From: Bacillus multifaciens
GTDB lineage: Bacteria; Bacillota; Bacilli; Bacillales; Bacillaceae_G
Direction of reading: 5' to 3'
Assembly: GCF_030756675.1 (NCBI RefSeq)
Contig: NZ_JAVBXD010000003.1
Location: 1-64,000 of the forward strand
Length of the DNA stretch: 64,000 nt
Part shown: in pieces, positions 19,799 to 26,518 of the stretch
How positions within the stretch are numbered: the stretch's first letter is position 1
Layout: the number at the start of each line of letters is the position of its first letter
Notes under the pieces: model-generated
The model's input: the letters and a program-made list of their open reading frames with translations, nothing else
The model's database searches: none
What the model was told of the DNA's origin: nothing
Translations under genes and position numbers: made by a program

Positions 19799-19862
19799 TA
19801 AAGTGAAACTTCCATCAGTGGGGGGCTTTATCCCCTAGATGGGCTCTTACTTCCCTAAAGTA
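19796..19862 (+). repeat. Hairpin-rich dispersed repeat, partial copy 2
   Basis: Starting at the addA stop codon, GATAAAGTGAAACTTCCATC matches the first block of the copies at 12370 and 41060, and a shortened second part ends near TAGCGGGAGA. The large second hairpin is missing. Confidence 0.65.
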
Positions 19863-19873
19863 GCGGGAGAAAG

Positions 19874-19902
19874 AAAAAACGGAGGGATTCCCTCCGTTTT
19901 TT
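19874..19902. terminator. Bidirectional terminator between addA and gerPF
   Basis: AAAAAACGGAGGG and CCCTCCGTTTTTT form a perfect stem with a 3-nt loop, with runs suited to both strands. It ends the convergent addBA and gerP transcripts. Confidence 0.95.
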
Positions 19903-19903
19903 C

Positions 19904-20119
19904 TTATGCTGTTCCAATTTGATCTTGATCAGCTACATCAGAATCAAATGTATTTGTACCACTTACACCATTAAAGGTATTCAGGATAAAGGCAACATTT
20001 GATGAACCTGATCCGTTATAAGCTTTCGTATTTTCTTTCGGAGATACATTATAGAAATCCCCTAAGTTAAAAGAACCGTTACTATTTTGAACGACTAAGT
20101 TTCCAACAAGAGACGGCAT
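19904..20119 (-). CDS. gerPF: Spore germination protein GerPF
   Basis: A 71-residue member of the GerPA/GerPF family, the last gene of the gerP cluster. It has the MP..V start, NGSFNLGDFYNVSP near residues 14-27, a YNGSGSSN block near 37-44 and FNGVSG near 50-55. GerP proteins are made in the mother cell and are needed for germinants to cross the coat. GTAGGTG precedes the ATG. It is separated from gerPE by a 207-bp inserted element, but a sigma-K-type promoter lies in the 73 bp left between that element and the start codon. Its closest visible relative is the stand-alone gene at 108-323. Confidence 0.92.
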   Translation of the reverse strand: MPSLVGNLVVQNSNGSFNLGDFYNVSPKENTKAYNGSGSSNVAFILNTFNGVSGTNTFDSDVADQDQIGTA

Positions 20120-20149
20120 ATTTTCACCTACTTCAATTTCCTTTTATGG

Positions 20150-20176
20150 TACTATATGCCTTATTGGCGAAAAGGT
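20150..20176 (-). promoter_or_regulatory. Sigma-K-type promoter of gerPF
   Basis: On the minus strand CATATAGTA (20150-20158) fits CATANNNTA, and AC (20175-20176) lies exactly 16 bp upstream. This is the AC-N16-CATANNNTA arrangement of mother-cell sigma-K promoters. It falls between the inserted element and gerPF. In the reconstructed pre-insertion sequence its -35 lay inside the end of gerPE. Confidence 0.65.
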
Positions 20177-20192
20177 TCTTTTGTAACAAATT

Positions 20193-20399
20193 GGTTCAGC
20201 ACCGTAACATGGGGTTGATTTTTTAAAAATGAATCATTTTTCATACACGGAACGGAGAGTGGCGACTCCTGCGGGAATAGCGAGGAAAGTGAGACCCCGC
20301 AGGCTTGCCGAGGAGGCTCGCTCTCGCCCGCGGAAAGCGTCCGCTCGGAGTGGAGTGTACATCTATTTATATGTCACCCCCGTCTTTTGGTGATGAACC
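20193..20399. mobile_element. MITE-like element with terminal inverted repeats, inserted in the end of gerPE
   Basis: A 207-bp non-coding element. The left end GGTTCAGCACC and right end GGTGATGAACC are inverted copies with one mismatch. The flanks are an 8-bp target duplication with one mismatch (AACAAATT at 20185-20192, AATAAATT at 20400-20407). The interior is the GC-rich CGACTCCTGCGGGAATAGC...CCCGCGGAAAGCG block that recurs across Bacillaceae genomes. No transposase is present. An 8-bp duplication and GGTTCATCACC-type ends suggest mobilisation by an ISL3-like transposase, which is inferred. A shorter relative lies at 49005-49126. Confidence 0.85.
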
Positions 20400-20762
20400 A
20401 ATAAATTGGCGAATTTGTAAAATGCGTGAGTTTGCAAATACATAATCAATAGATCCGATATGAAGACAAGACGCGCTTAGCATGCTTTGGATAGTAATGC
20501 GATTTACTTCAATAAAAGGATTTTTATTAATAACTTTCATTTGTACTTCGTTTACGCGAGTTGGAATTGTGATTTCGTCATCGACAAATATTTCATATGA
20601 TTCGAAGCTTCCTTCTTTAGAAAGAAAGTTAGGCATTTCGCGGTGAACGATAATCGCTCTGCTTTTTAACTCTGCGTGATTTGTATCACCAATTTGAACA
20701 ACGGCACTAAGTCCTAGCGAGGAAACCGAAGGTTGATGTACAACAGAAATATGTCGAAACAC
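20367..20762 (-). CDS. gerPE: Spore germination protein GerPE, C-terminus replaced by an inserted element
   Basis: A 131-residue GerPE, required with the other GerP proteins for normal passage of germinants through the spore coat. The body (about residues 1-120, with LGLSAVVQIGDTNHAELKSR near 17-36 and a NRITIQSMLSASCLHIGSID stretch near 86-105) looks intact. The last ten residues (GSSPKDGGDI) are translated from the mobile element. Removing the element and one duplication copy gives an in-frame ancestral end VTKEPFRQ followed by TAA at 20161-20163. The GTG start follows AAGGAGG by seven bases. Loss of function is not expected from a tail change alone but is untested. Confidence 0.88.
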   Translation of the reverse strand: MFRHISVVHQPSVSSLGLSAVVQIGDTNHAELKSRAIIVHREMPNFLSKEGSFESYEIFVDDEITIPTRVNEVQMKVINKNPFIEVNRITIQSMLSASCLHIGSIDYVFANSRILQIRQFIGSSPKDGGDI

Positions 20763-20774
20763 AATGAGTCCTCC

Positions 20775-20969
20775 TTATCTAGGAGTAGTAGGTACAGCAG
20801 TTACGAGTGGTACAAATGGACCTCCTGTAACAGATTCAAATGGTGTATCTAAAATAGAAGATGAAATAATGAAGTTTGCATCACCGACTAAGAATAAAGC
20901 AGACGAAGATAACCCGATCGCTCTAATGTTTCCTACTTTGATTTCATGATTAATAACAGTGAAATTCAT
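20775..20969 (-). CDS. gerPD: Spore germination protein GerPD
   Basis: A small GerPD of 64 residues if translation starts at the ATG at 20969, nine bases from AAAGGAG. An ATG two codons upstream (20975) is only three bases from that site. It carries the NIRAIGLSSSALFLVGDA pattern shared by GerP proteins and a Pro-rich C-terminus (PFVPLVTAVPTTPR). It lies between gerPC, whose stop codon directly abuts the upstream ATG, and gerPE. It probably acts as one of the coat-layer GerP components. Confidence 0.88.
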   Translation of the reverse strand: MNFTVINHEIKVGNIRAIGLSSSALFLVGDANFIISSSILDTPFESVTGGPFVPLVTAVPTTPR

Positions 20970-20975
20970 ATGCAT

Positions 20976-21590
20976 TTACTCCTTTCGGAAGTTACGCGGT
21001 ATATGCTGAATAAAGGAAAGAAATGCTTTATCGATATCTTGTTTCATTGCTTGGATAATGACATCTTTCATATACTGTGGGTTAGATGTAATTTCTGGAT
21101 GCGGCTGTACTTGAGATAAATAGTACGGAAGACGGTGTTCCATTTGTTGCTTTATATCATCAATCATCATTTGACGGTACATATCGTCGAGAGGTGTCCG
21201 TTCTTCTTGCTCAAAATGAAGAATACGACTATATGCTTCTTCGTCTAGATAGCGGTGCATTTCTTGAATGATGTCTTGATAAAAATCGGGATTTACTTGG
21301 GTTTCAGGGTTTACTTTTAATGTTTCAGTATCCACATTAAAGTCCTCAATCATTTCTCCTTTGCCTGTAAAGGGATTTAATCCTATATTTAATGTACCAT
21401 TTAAATTTTCGACTTTTAGCTGATCAAATTTATATTCGACTTTTCCAATGGAAGAGGATGGACGCTGTTTTAGTTCTTCTATTTGCTCTGTTAGCTGCGC
21501 TAGTTGTGTTTCTAGAGCGTTTATTTTCTCTTGTTGTTGTTGAATGAATTGTTGCATTTGCTGTAAATAAGTATATAGATCTTGACTCAC
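20976..21590 (-). CDS. gerPC: Spore germination protein GerPC
   Basis: The largest GerP protein, 204 residues. Residues 5-42 form a glutamine-rich coiled coil (QQMQQFIQQQQEKINALE), followed by the GerPC core KVENLNGTLNIGLNP near 58-72 and a charged helical C-terminal domain (HRLPYYLSQVQPHPEI region near 152-167). The start is GTG at 21590 with AGGAGG nine bases upstream. The coiled coil suggests it multimerises or scaffolds the others in the coat. Mid-operon, followed without spacing by gerPD. Confidence 0.92.
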   Translation of the reverse strand: MSQDLYTYLQQMQQFIQQQQEKINALETQLAQLTEQIEELKQRPSSSIGKVEYKFDQLKVENLNGTLNIGLNPFTGKGEMIEDFNVDTETLKVNPETQVNPDFYQDIIQEMHRYLDEEAYSRILHFEQEERTPLDDMYRQMMIDDIKQQMEHRLPYYLSQVQPHPEITSNPQYMKDVIIQAMKQDIDKAFLSFIQHIPRNFRKE

Positions 21591-21651
21591 TGCTAGAAGC
21601 CTCCTTTTCGATCTGGAGGGTGTATTGGTATATGTCTATGATATTAGTACG

Positions 21652-21858
21652 TTAAGAAGAACTAGGAGGAGGGGAAATAGAAATAATTTGTCCCTGAGCT
21701 GTTAGCGGTGGGGTTGGTTGTGTGAATCCGCCTGTATTAGAAAACTTTGATAATGTTTTAATACTGCCGGCACTTCCGATTTGAAAGACAGATGAAGTTG
21801 TAATACTATCTACCCTTAAATTGTTAATGATAATACTTTGATGTACAAAGAGTTTCAA
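21652..21858 (-). CDS. gerPB: Spore germination protein GerPB
   Basis: A 68-residue GerPB with the SIIINNLRVDSITTSSVFQI pattern near residues 8-27 and a Pro/Ser-rich tail ending ISPPPSSS. It starts at TTG (21858), eight bases after GGAGGGG; no ATG is available in frame. It lies 16 bp after gerPA and 61 bp before gerPC in the same mother-cell operon. Confidence 0.88.
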   Translation of the reverse strand: MKLFVHQSIIINNLRVDSITTSSVFQIGSAGSIKTLSKFSNTGGFTQPTPPLTAQGQIISISPPPSSS

Positions 21859-21874
21859 TTTCTATTCCCCTCCT

Positions 21875-22096
21875 TTAATAAGTAGCAGTGATTGGCTGAT
21901 CGATAACATCATTATCATTTACATTTGTCGTACTTTCGTAATTATATACAGCTACATTATCTCCAACATTAAAAGACCCCGCTCCTGCAAATGCACGGGA
22001 ATAACTAATAGGACGAATAGCAAATACATCCCCAATGTGCAATACACCGCTTGATCCGATATTAACAATATTAATGTGTCCAACCATTGCAGGCAT
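21875..22096 (-). CDS. gerPA: Spore germination protein GerPA
   Basis: First gene of the gerP operon, 73 residues. It has MPAMVGHINI at the start, GVLHIGDVFAI near residues 17-27, a GAGSFNVGDN block near 40-49 and a NVNDNDVIDQP tail like GerPF. The ATG at 22096 follows AAAGGTG; a GTG three codons earlier is part of that site. It belongs to the same family as GerPF and the gene at 108-323. A sigma-K promoter is expected upstream, but only a partial CATAGACAT match is visible. Confidence 0.92.
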   Translation of the reverse strand: MPAMVGHINIVNIGSSGVLHIGDVFAIRPISYSRAFAGAGSFNVGDNVAVYNYESTTNVNDNDVIDQPITATY

Positions 22097-22221
22097 AGAA
22101 AACACCTTTCATGTGAAAAATTTTTTGTATTTGTCCCTTTTTACTCCGAATGTCTATGATGGGAGTATTACTCTATTATTGTATGGGCGTCTGGGCAAAT
22201 ATGTGTCTGTTTTTTGAAAAT

Positions 22222-22251
22222 AAAAAACGTGCACTTAGTGAGAGTGCACGT
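22222..22251 (-). terminator. Terminator overlapping the Spo0E-like stop codon
   Basis: On the minus strand ACGTGCACT pairs with AGTGCACGT and is followed by TTTTTT. The hairpin loop contains the stop codon of the Spo0E-like gene. Confidence 0.85.
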
Positions 22252-22414
22252 CTGTATGTTGAGTTGGCGTATCATCTATTTGTATGAGTAATATAACATT
22301 CAAGAGCCTGTCCAGCTCTTGACTACAACTAACCGTTTTTTGAGATGTCATTCCGTATCGTTTGGCCAAGTATTTCATTTTTTCACGTTTTTTTTCAATT
22401 GCTTGCTCAAACAT
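22235..22414 (-). CDS. yisI: Spo0E-like aspartyl-phosphate phosphatase (YisI-type)
   Basis: A 59-residue two-helix protein, short enough to be missed by length cut-offs. It reads MFEQAIEKKREKMKYLAKRY, and the Spo0E family signature SQELD is at residues 31-35 (CSQELDRLLNV). Such proteins remove phosphate from Spo0A~P and restrain entry into sporulation. CGGAG lies eight bases before the ATG. Position between gerPA and the yisK homologue is exactly that of B. subtilis yisI, a known Spo0A~P phosphatase, so the symbol rests on synteny plus motif. Confidence 0.85.
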   Translation of the reverse strand: MFEQAIEKKREKMKYLAKRYGMTSQKTVSCSQELDRLLNVILLIQIDDTPTQHTDVHSH

Positions 22415-22655
22415 AGAATCGGCTCCGTCTCCTTATAGATTTTAGGTGTGTCTGTAGTACATATTATACAAACTTTCCATAAAAAAGAAACGTATTCGCT
22501 AAAAGAAGAAGGAATTCTACATATTTTGGCAAAAAAATTTTTCGATTATGTGAACATTAGAGAGAATATTGTAAATTAAAAATATTTTTGGGAGGATTTT
22601 TGTTAATAGGTACGAATACAATTACAGTATGAATTTGAAGATGGGATGTGGAAAT

Positions 22656-23555
22656 ATGCGGTTTGTGACAGCAAAAACAGATGAAAAAGTGTTTGTTGGT
22701 GTTGTAGACGAAACATCACAAACGGTGTTGCATGTAAGAGAAGCGCAGAGGAAAAAAGGAGAAAAAGTTACGATTCCTATTACGATGTTAGAGTGCATTG
22801 AACAAGGAGAATCCTTTATTACGAAAGTAAATGAGATTGTCGAATGGACGAAAGAACATGATAAAGATGCTTATTATTCATTATCGGAAGTTAAGTTATT
22901 AGCTCCTATTCCAAGACCAAGAAAAAATATTCTTTGTGTTGGGAAAAACTATCGTGAGCATGTAATCGAAATGGACAAAGAGGGAACCATTCCAGAAGAT
23001 CTTATTATGTTTACAAAGGCTCCAACAACGGTAATTGGCGATGGAGATCAAATTTATAGTCATCCGCATGCGACAAGTGAGCTTGATTATGAAGGAGAGC
23101 TTGCCATTGTAATCGGCAAGCGCGGAAAGGAAATTCAAAAAGAAGAAGCCCTTCATTATGTGTTTGGTTATACGATTATAAATGATGTTACAGCCAGAGA
23201 TATTCAAAAGAAGCATAAGCAATTTTTCCTTGGAAAAAGCTTTGACACGTTTTGTCCAATGGGACCTGCTATTGTACATCACTCAATGATTGCGAATCCG
23301 AATGATCTTCAAATTGAAACAAAGGTGAACGGGGAAGTACGTCAATCATCTTCAACGGCAAACATGATATTTTCTATTGAAGAAATTATCTCGATTGTAA
23401 GTAAAGGGATGACGTTAGAACCAGGAGATATTATTGCAACTGGAACACCTGCTGGAGTTGGAAAGGGATTTCACCCACCGCGATTTTTGCATGCTGGTGA
23501 TGAGGTTGTTGTTACTGTAGAAGATGTTGGAACGCTCCGTAATGGTGTCAAATAA
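22656..23555 (+). CDS. yisK: Fumarylacetoacetate-hydrolase-family protein (YisK-like)
   Basis: A ~299-residue FAH-family enzyme. An N-terminal domain (about 1-75) precedes the FAH core with KNILCVGKNYREH near residue 88, the metal-binding SELDYEGELAIVIGK near 139-153, NDVTARDIQ near 178 and the GTPAGVGKGF loop near 262-271. B. subtilis YisK acts as an oxaloacetate decarboxylase and associates with the Mbl cytoskeleton; transfer of that activity is inferred from synteny. The start is unclear: ATG 22656 (MRFVTAK) has only a weak GGGATGTGG upstream, and ATG 22629 would add nine residues. Overlaps the next gene. Confidence 0.82.
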   Translation: MRFVTAKTDEKVFVGVVDETSQTVLHVREAQRKKGEKVTIPITMLECIEQGESFITKVNEIVEWTKEHDKDAYYSLSEVKLLAPIPRPRKNILCVGKNYREHVIEMDKEGTIPEDLIMFTKAPTTVIGDGDQIYSHPHATSELDYEGELAIVIGKRGKEIQKEEALHYVFGYTIINDVTARDIQKKHKQFFLGKSFDTFCPMGPAIVHHSMIANPNDLQIETKVNGEVRQSSSTANMIFSIEEIISIVSKGMTLEPGDIIATGTPAGVGKGFHPPRFLHAGDEVVVTVEDVGTLRNGVK

Positions 23556-24036
23556 AAAGGCGCGTTCTCCATACTTCTGGTTTATCCCCATTATTTTTGC
23601 TTTGCATAATGCAGAAGAATATTATTTTTTTCCGGAAATGAAGTATTTCCGCCCGGTTCAAATGGAAGAGAATATGCTGCAATCTAAGCATTTTTTCATA
23701 GCGTTACTGATATTAACTGTTTTTGTGTGCGGGGTTGTGTTTATACACAATCTGTTTTTAAAGAAGATTACGTTATATATGGTGTTGTTTACACAGGCCA
23801 TGATTTTTATGAATGGGATTGTTCATCTTGTAGGGGCAATCTTAAAGAGAGGGTATGTGCCTGGACTTGGTACAGCTATATTTTTAGTCATTCCTTTTTC
23901 ATTGTTTTTGTTTTGGAAAGGGAGTGTATGTAGTTGGTGGAAATGGAAGCATGTGTGGATATCATGTGTCATCGGTATTTTACTCATGTTTCCTATTCTA
24001 GCTAGTCTGTTATATATCGTTAGGACCATTGTATAG
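23542..24036 (+). CDS. HXXEE-domain membrane protein
   Basis: A 164-residue multi-pass membrane protein with an HNAEEY motif near residue 22 (the HXXEE pattern) and hydrophobic segments near 45-65, 72-95, 105-125 and 138-160. The first ATG with a plausible context, 23542, overlaps the end of yisK by 14 nt, suggesting translational coupling. Function unknown. B. subtilis has a different gene (yisJ) near this position. Confidence 0.7.
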   Translation: MVSNKKARSPYFWFIPIIFALHNAEEYYFFPEMKYFRPVQMEENMLQSKHFFIALLILTVFVCGVVFIHNLFLKKITLYMVLFTQAMIFMNGIVHLVGAILKRGYVPGLGTAIFLVIPFSLFLFWKGSVCSWWKWKHVWISCVIGILLMFPILASLLYIVRTIV

Positions 24037-24039
24037 CAA

Positions 24040-24073
24040 AAAGAAGGTTGCCTTTTAACGGGCAACCTTCTTT
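24040..24073. terminator. Convergent terminator between the HXXEE gene and rocD
   Basis: AAAGAAGGTTGCC pairs with GGCAACCTTCTTT around TTTTAACG. Flanking A and T runs serve both directions. Confidence 0.9.
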
Positions 24074-24077
24074 CGTA

Positions 24078-25268
24078 TTAAGATAATACTTCTTTAATTT
24101 TTTCGAATGCCCATTGTAAATCTTCTTCAGAAATAACAAGAGGCGGAGCAATGCGGATTACATTTTCATGTGTTTCTTTACATAGTAAACCAGCTGCCTT
24201 TAATTGTTCGCAGTAAGGGCGTGCAGATTCATTTAATTCGATACCGATAAATAATCCTCTTCCGCGTACATCTGTAATCATTGGATTGTCAATTTCACGT
24301 AATTGATTTAACAGCTTTTCTCCTAATTGTAAAGAGCGTTCTGTTAATTTTTCTTCTAATAGTACTTCTAAAGAAGCAAGAGAAACTGCACAAGCTAATG
24401 GATTACCACCGAATGTAGAACCGTGAGAGCCTGGCTCGAATACTTCTAAAATGTCACGGTTTGCAGCAACGCAAGAAATTGGGAATACACCGCCGCCTAG
24501 CGCTTTTCCAAGGATGTACATATCAGGAATAACATTGTCCCAATCACATGCAAATAATTTTCCAGTACGGCCTAAGCCTGTTTGGATTTCATCTGCGATA
24601 AATAATACATTTTCTTCTTTACATACATTGTATGCTTCTTGTAAGAATCCTGCTGGTGGAATGTTAATACCAGCTTCGCCTTGGATTGGCTCTAAAATAA
24701 AGGCAGCTGTATTTGGTGTAATTGCTCCCTTTAATGCTTCGATGTCGCCGTAAGGAATAACAACAATACCTGGAAGCATTGGTCCAAATCCGCGTTTATA
24801 TTCATCATTGGATGACATGGATACAGCACCCATTGTGCGGCCATGGAAGTTATCTACGCAGACAATAATTTCAGCTTTATTGTCTTCTACTTTTTTCACA
24901 TCATATGCCCAGCGTCTTGCTGTTTTGATAGCGGTTTCAACAGCTTCCGCACCTGTATTCATTGGTAAAATCATATCTTTATTAGTTAATTTCGCAACTT
25001 TTTCATACCAAGGACCTAATTGATCGCTGTGGAATGCGCGTGATGTTAATGTAACACGCCCAGCTTGGTCGATAAGTGCTTGAATAATTTTTGGATGGCG
25101 ATGACCTTGATTTACAGCAGAATATGCACTGAGCATGTCCATATAACGGTTGCCTTCTGGATCTTCTACCCAAACACCTTCAGCTTTCGCAATTACGATT
25201 GGAAGTGGATGATAGTTATTTGCGCCGTAAGTTTCTGTTAATTCGATAATGTCCTTTGTTTGAATCAT
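24078..25268 (-). CDS. rocD: Ornithine aminotransferase
   Basis: A 396-residue class-III PLP-dependent aminotransferase. It converts ornithine and 2-oxoglutarate to glutamate semialdehyde and glutamate in arginine catabolism. Signatures are [12 protein letters not shown] near residues 104-115, FHGRTMGA near 142-149, [14 protein letters not shown] near 223-236 and the PLP lysine in LGKALGGG near 254. A palindrome TTTACAA-N5-TTGTAAA (25288-25306) lies between a TATAAT (25317-25322) and the start codon and may be an operator. Monocistronic. An ornithine rather than acetylornithine enzyme is inferred from overall similarity to RocD. Confidence 0.9.
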   Translation of the reverse strand: MIQTKDIIELTETYGANNYHPLPIVIAKAEGVWVEDPEGNRYMDMLSAYSAVNQGHRHPKIIQALIDQAGRVTLTSRAFHSDQLGPWYEKVAKLTNKDMILPMNTGAEAVETAIKTARRWAYDVKKVEDNKAEIIVCVDNFHGRTMGAVSMSSNDEYKRGFGPMLPGIVVIPYGDIEALKGAITPNTAAFILEPIQGEAGINIPPAGFLQEAYNVCKEENVLFIADEIQTGLGRTGKLFACDWDNVIPDMYILGKALGGGVFPISCVAANRDILEVFEPGSHGSTFGGNPLACAVSLASLEVLLEEKLTERSLQLGEKLLNQLREIDNPMITDVRGRGLFIGIELNESARPYCEQLKAAGLLCKETHENVIRIAPPLVISEEDLQWAFEKIKEVLS

Positions 25269-25287
25269 GCTAGTTCCCCCTTTTGTT

Positions 25288-25306
25288 TTTACAAGAAGTT
25301 TGTAAA
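25288..25306 (-). promoter_or_regulatory. Palindrome in the rocD leader
   Basis: TTTACAA, five bases, TTGTAAA is a perfect 7-5-7 palindrome just downstream of a TATAAT (25317-25322) on the rocD strand. The position suits a repressor site; the protein is unknown. Confidence 0.4.
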
Positions 25307-25421
25307 TACTCTAAATATTATATCATTTAAGTGACAAAAAAGCGAAATATTTCCTGTAAAGAAATGAACGTGGTATCATATAAAGTGAAAAAGTTTGGGA
25401 AAAGAGGAGGAAGAAATTTAT

Positions 25422-25775
25422 ATGGTACATATGCACATTACGGCATGGGCGCTTGGGATTATTTTATTTTTTGTGGCATATTCGATGTATACAAGTGGAA
25501 AACAGGCAAAAGGCATGCACATGGTAGTTCGCTTACTGTACATTTTAATTATTGCATCAGGGTTATTAATTTATAAAGACGTCCACTGGATGCCTATGAT
25601 GTATGGGATTAAAATGCTTGTTGGCATCTGGGTAATTGCTTCAATGGAAATGGTTCTTGTGAAAGCAAGTAAACAGAAAGCAACAGGGGCGTTTTGGGCT
25701 CAATTTGTTATTATGTTTGTAGTTGTATTATATCTTGGTTTACGATTACCGCTAGGATTTTCGCCATTTGCTTAA
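25422..25775 (+). CDS. yisL: YisL family membrane protein (DUF1516)
   Basis: A 117-residue protein with four hydrophobic segments (about 6-22, 36-55, 60-80 and 90-110), starting [12 protein letters not shown] like B. subtilis YisL. GAGGAGG lies 11 bases upstream of ATG 25422; a second ATG two codons on is possible. Function unknown. It lies between rocD (divergent) and convergent yisN, keeping the yisK-yisL-yisN-asnO order of B. subtilis apart from rocD inserted and wprA absent. Confidence 0.85.
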   Translation: MVHMHITAWALGIILFFVAYSMYTSGKQAKGMHMVVRLLYILIIASGLLIYKDVHWMPMMYGIKMLVGIWVIASMEMVLVKASKQKATGAFWAQFVIMFVVVLYLGLRLPLGFSPFA

Positions 25776-25782
25776 TCAAAGG

Positions 25783-25826
25783 AGCACTTTACCTCGCTTA
25801 TAGAACGAGATAAAGTGCTTTTGTTT
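25783..25826. terminator. Convergent terminator yisL/yisN
   Basis: AGCACTTTAcCTCG pairs with CGAGaTAAAGTGCT, with T-runs at both outer sides (TTTTGTTTTT on plus). Confidence 0.8.
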
Positions 25827-26378
25827 TTACATTTCAATGTGTAATTCATCCCCATCCGCTTTTGTAATTTTAAATAGATCCTTATTATTTGTAGAAGAGC
25901 GGACATAATGATGATGGAGGGCACAAATTAGTTCTTCATTATCAAATAAGAGAATATTAACGCCTTTGCATGGCTGGTCTTTTGGCTGGAATGATAAAAA
26001 ATTGTGAGCATAGATGCAGTCGTATAGAGAGTATCCCAGTGATTGTAATGTTTCGGTTACAAGTGAAAAAGCCGAATCTGGCAGTTCTTCTATCCATTCA
26101 TGATAGCTTGTTATTAATTTTTTTCGAATGCGAATCGTTTCACCGTTTTGCAACGGATGATGTTCATTTGCTACCTGTAAAATATGATCCTCATAAAAAC
26201 GAGCGGGTAACCAATTGTTGTTATATAAAACTTCAAACCCATCTCCAATCATGTCTTCTAGCAAAGAAGCTTCGTCGCTTTCTTCGTCAAAAAATACCCA
26301 TTCTTCGTTTATATATTCTACATTTCCAATTGTATGAGCACGCGGTTGACTATACAAAATATGTTTACGCTGTTTCAT
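25827..26378 (-). CDS. yisN: YisN-like protein (DUF2777)
   Basis: A 183-residue soluble acidic protein with no signal peptide or membrane segment. It has a conserved-looking N-terminal part (IGNVEYINEEWVFFDEE near residues 17-33) and a C-terminal HHHYVRSSTNN stretch near 158-168. ATG 26378 follows AAAGGAG by nine bases; the frame continues 47 codons upstream without a start signal. It is assigned as YisN/DUF2777 mainly from its place between yisL and asnO. Function unknown. Confidence 0.7.
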   Translation of the reverse strand: MKQRKHILYSQPRAHTIGNVEYINEEWVFFDEESDEASLLEDMIGDGFEVLYNNNWLPARFYEDHILQVANEHHPLQNGETIRIRKKLITSYHEWIEELPDSAFSLVTETLQSLGYSLYDCIYAHNFLSFQPKDQPCKGVNILLFDNEELICALHHHYVRSSTNNKDLFKITKADGDELHIEM

Positions 26379-26518
26379 TCGTGTTCGCTCCTTTATATAG
26401 AAGTTTCTATTCTTGTTATAGACAGTTCGGTCTATCTTTATAACAAAGGCACATAGAATTAAAATTGGGCATAGAATAAAAACAGACTGCGGATATGAGA
26501 TGAGAAAGGGTGATCGCA

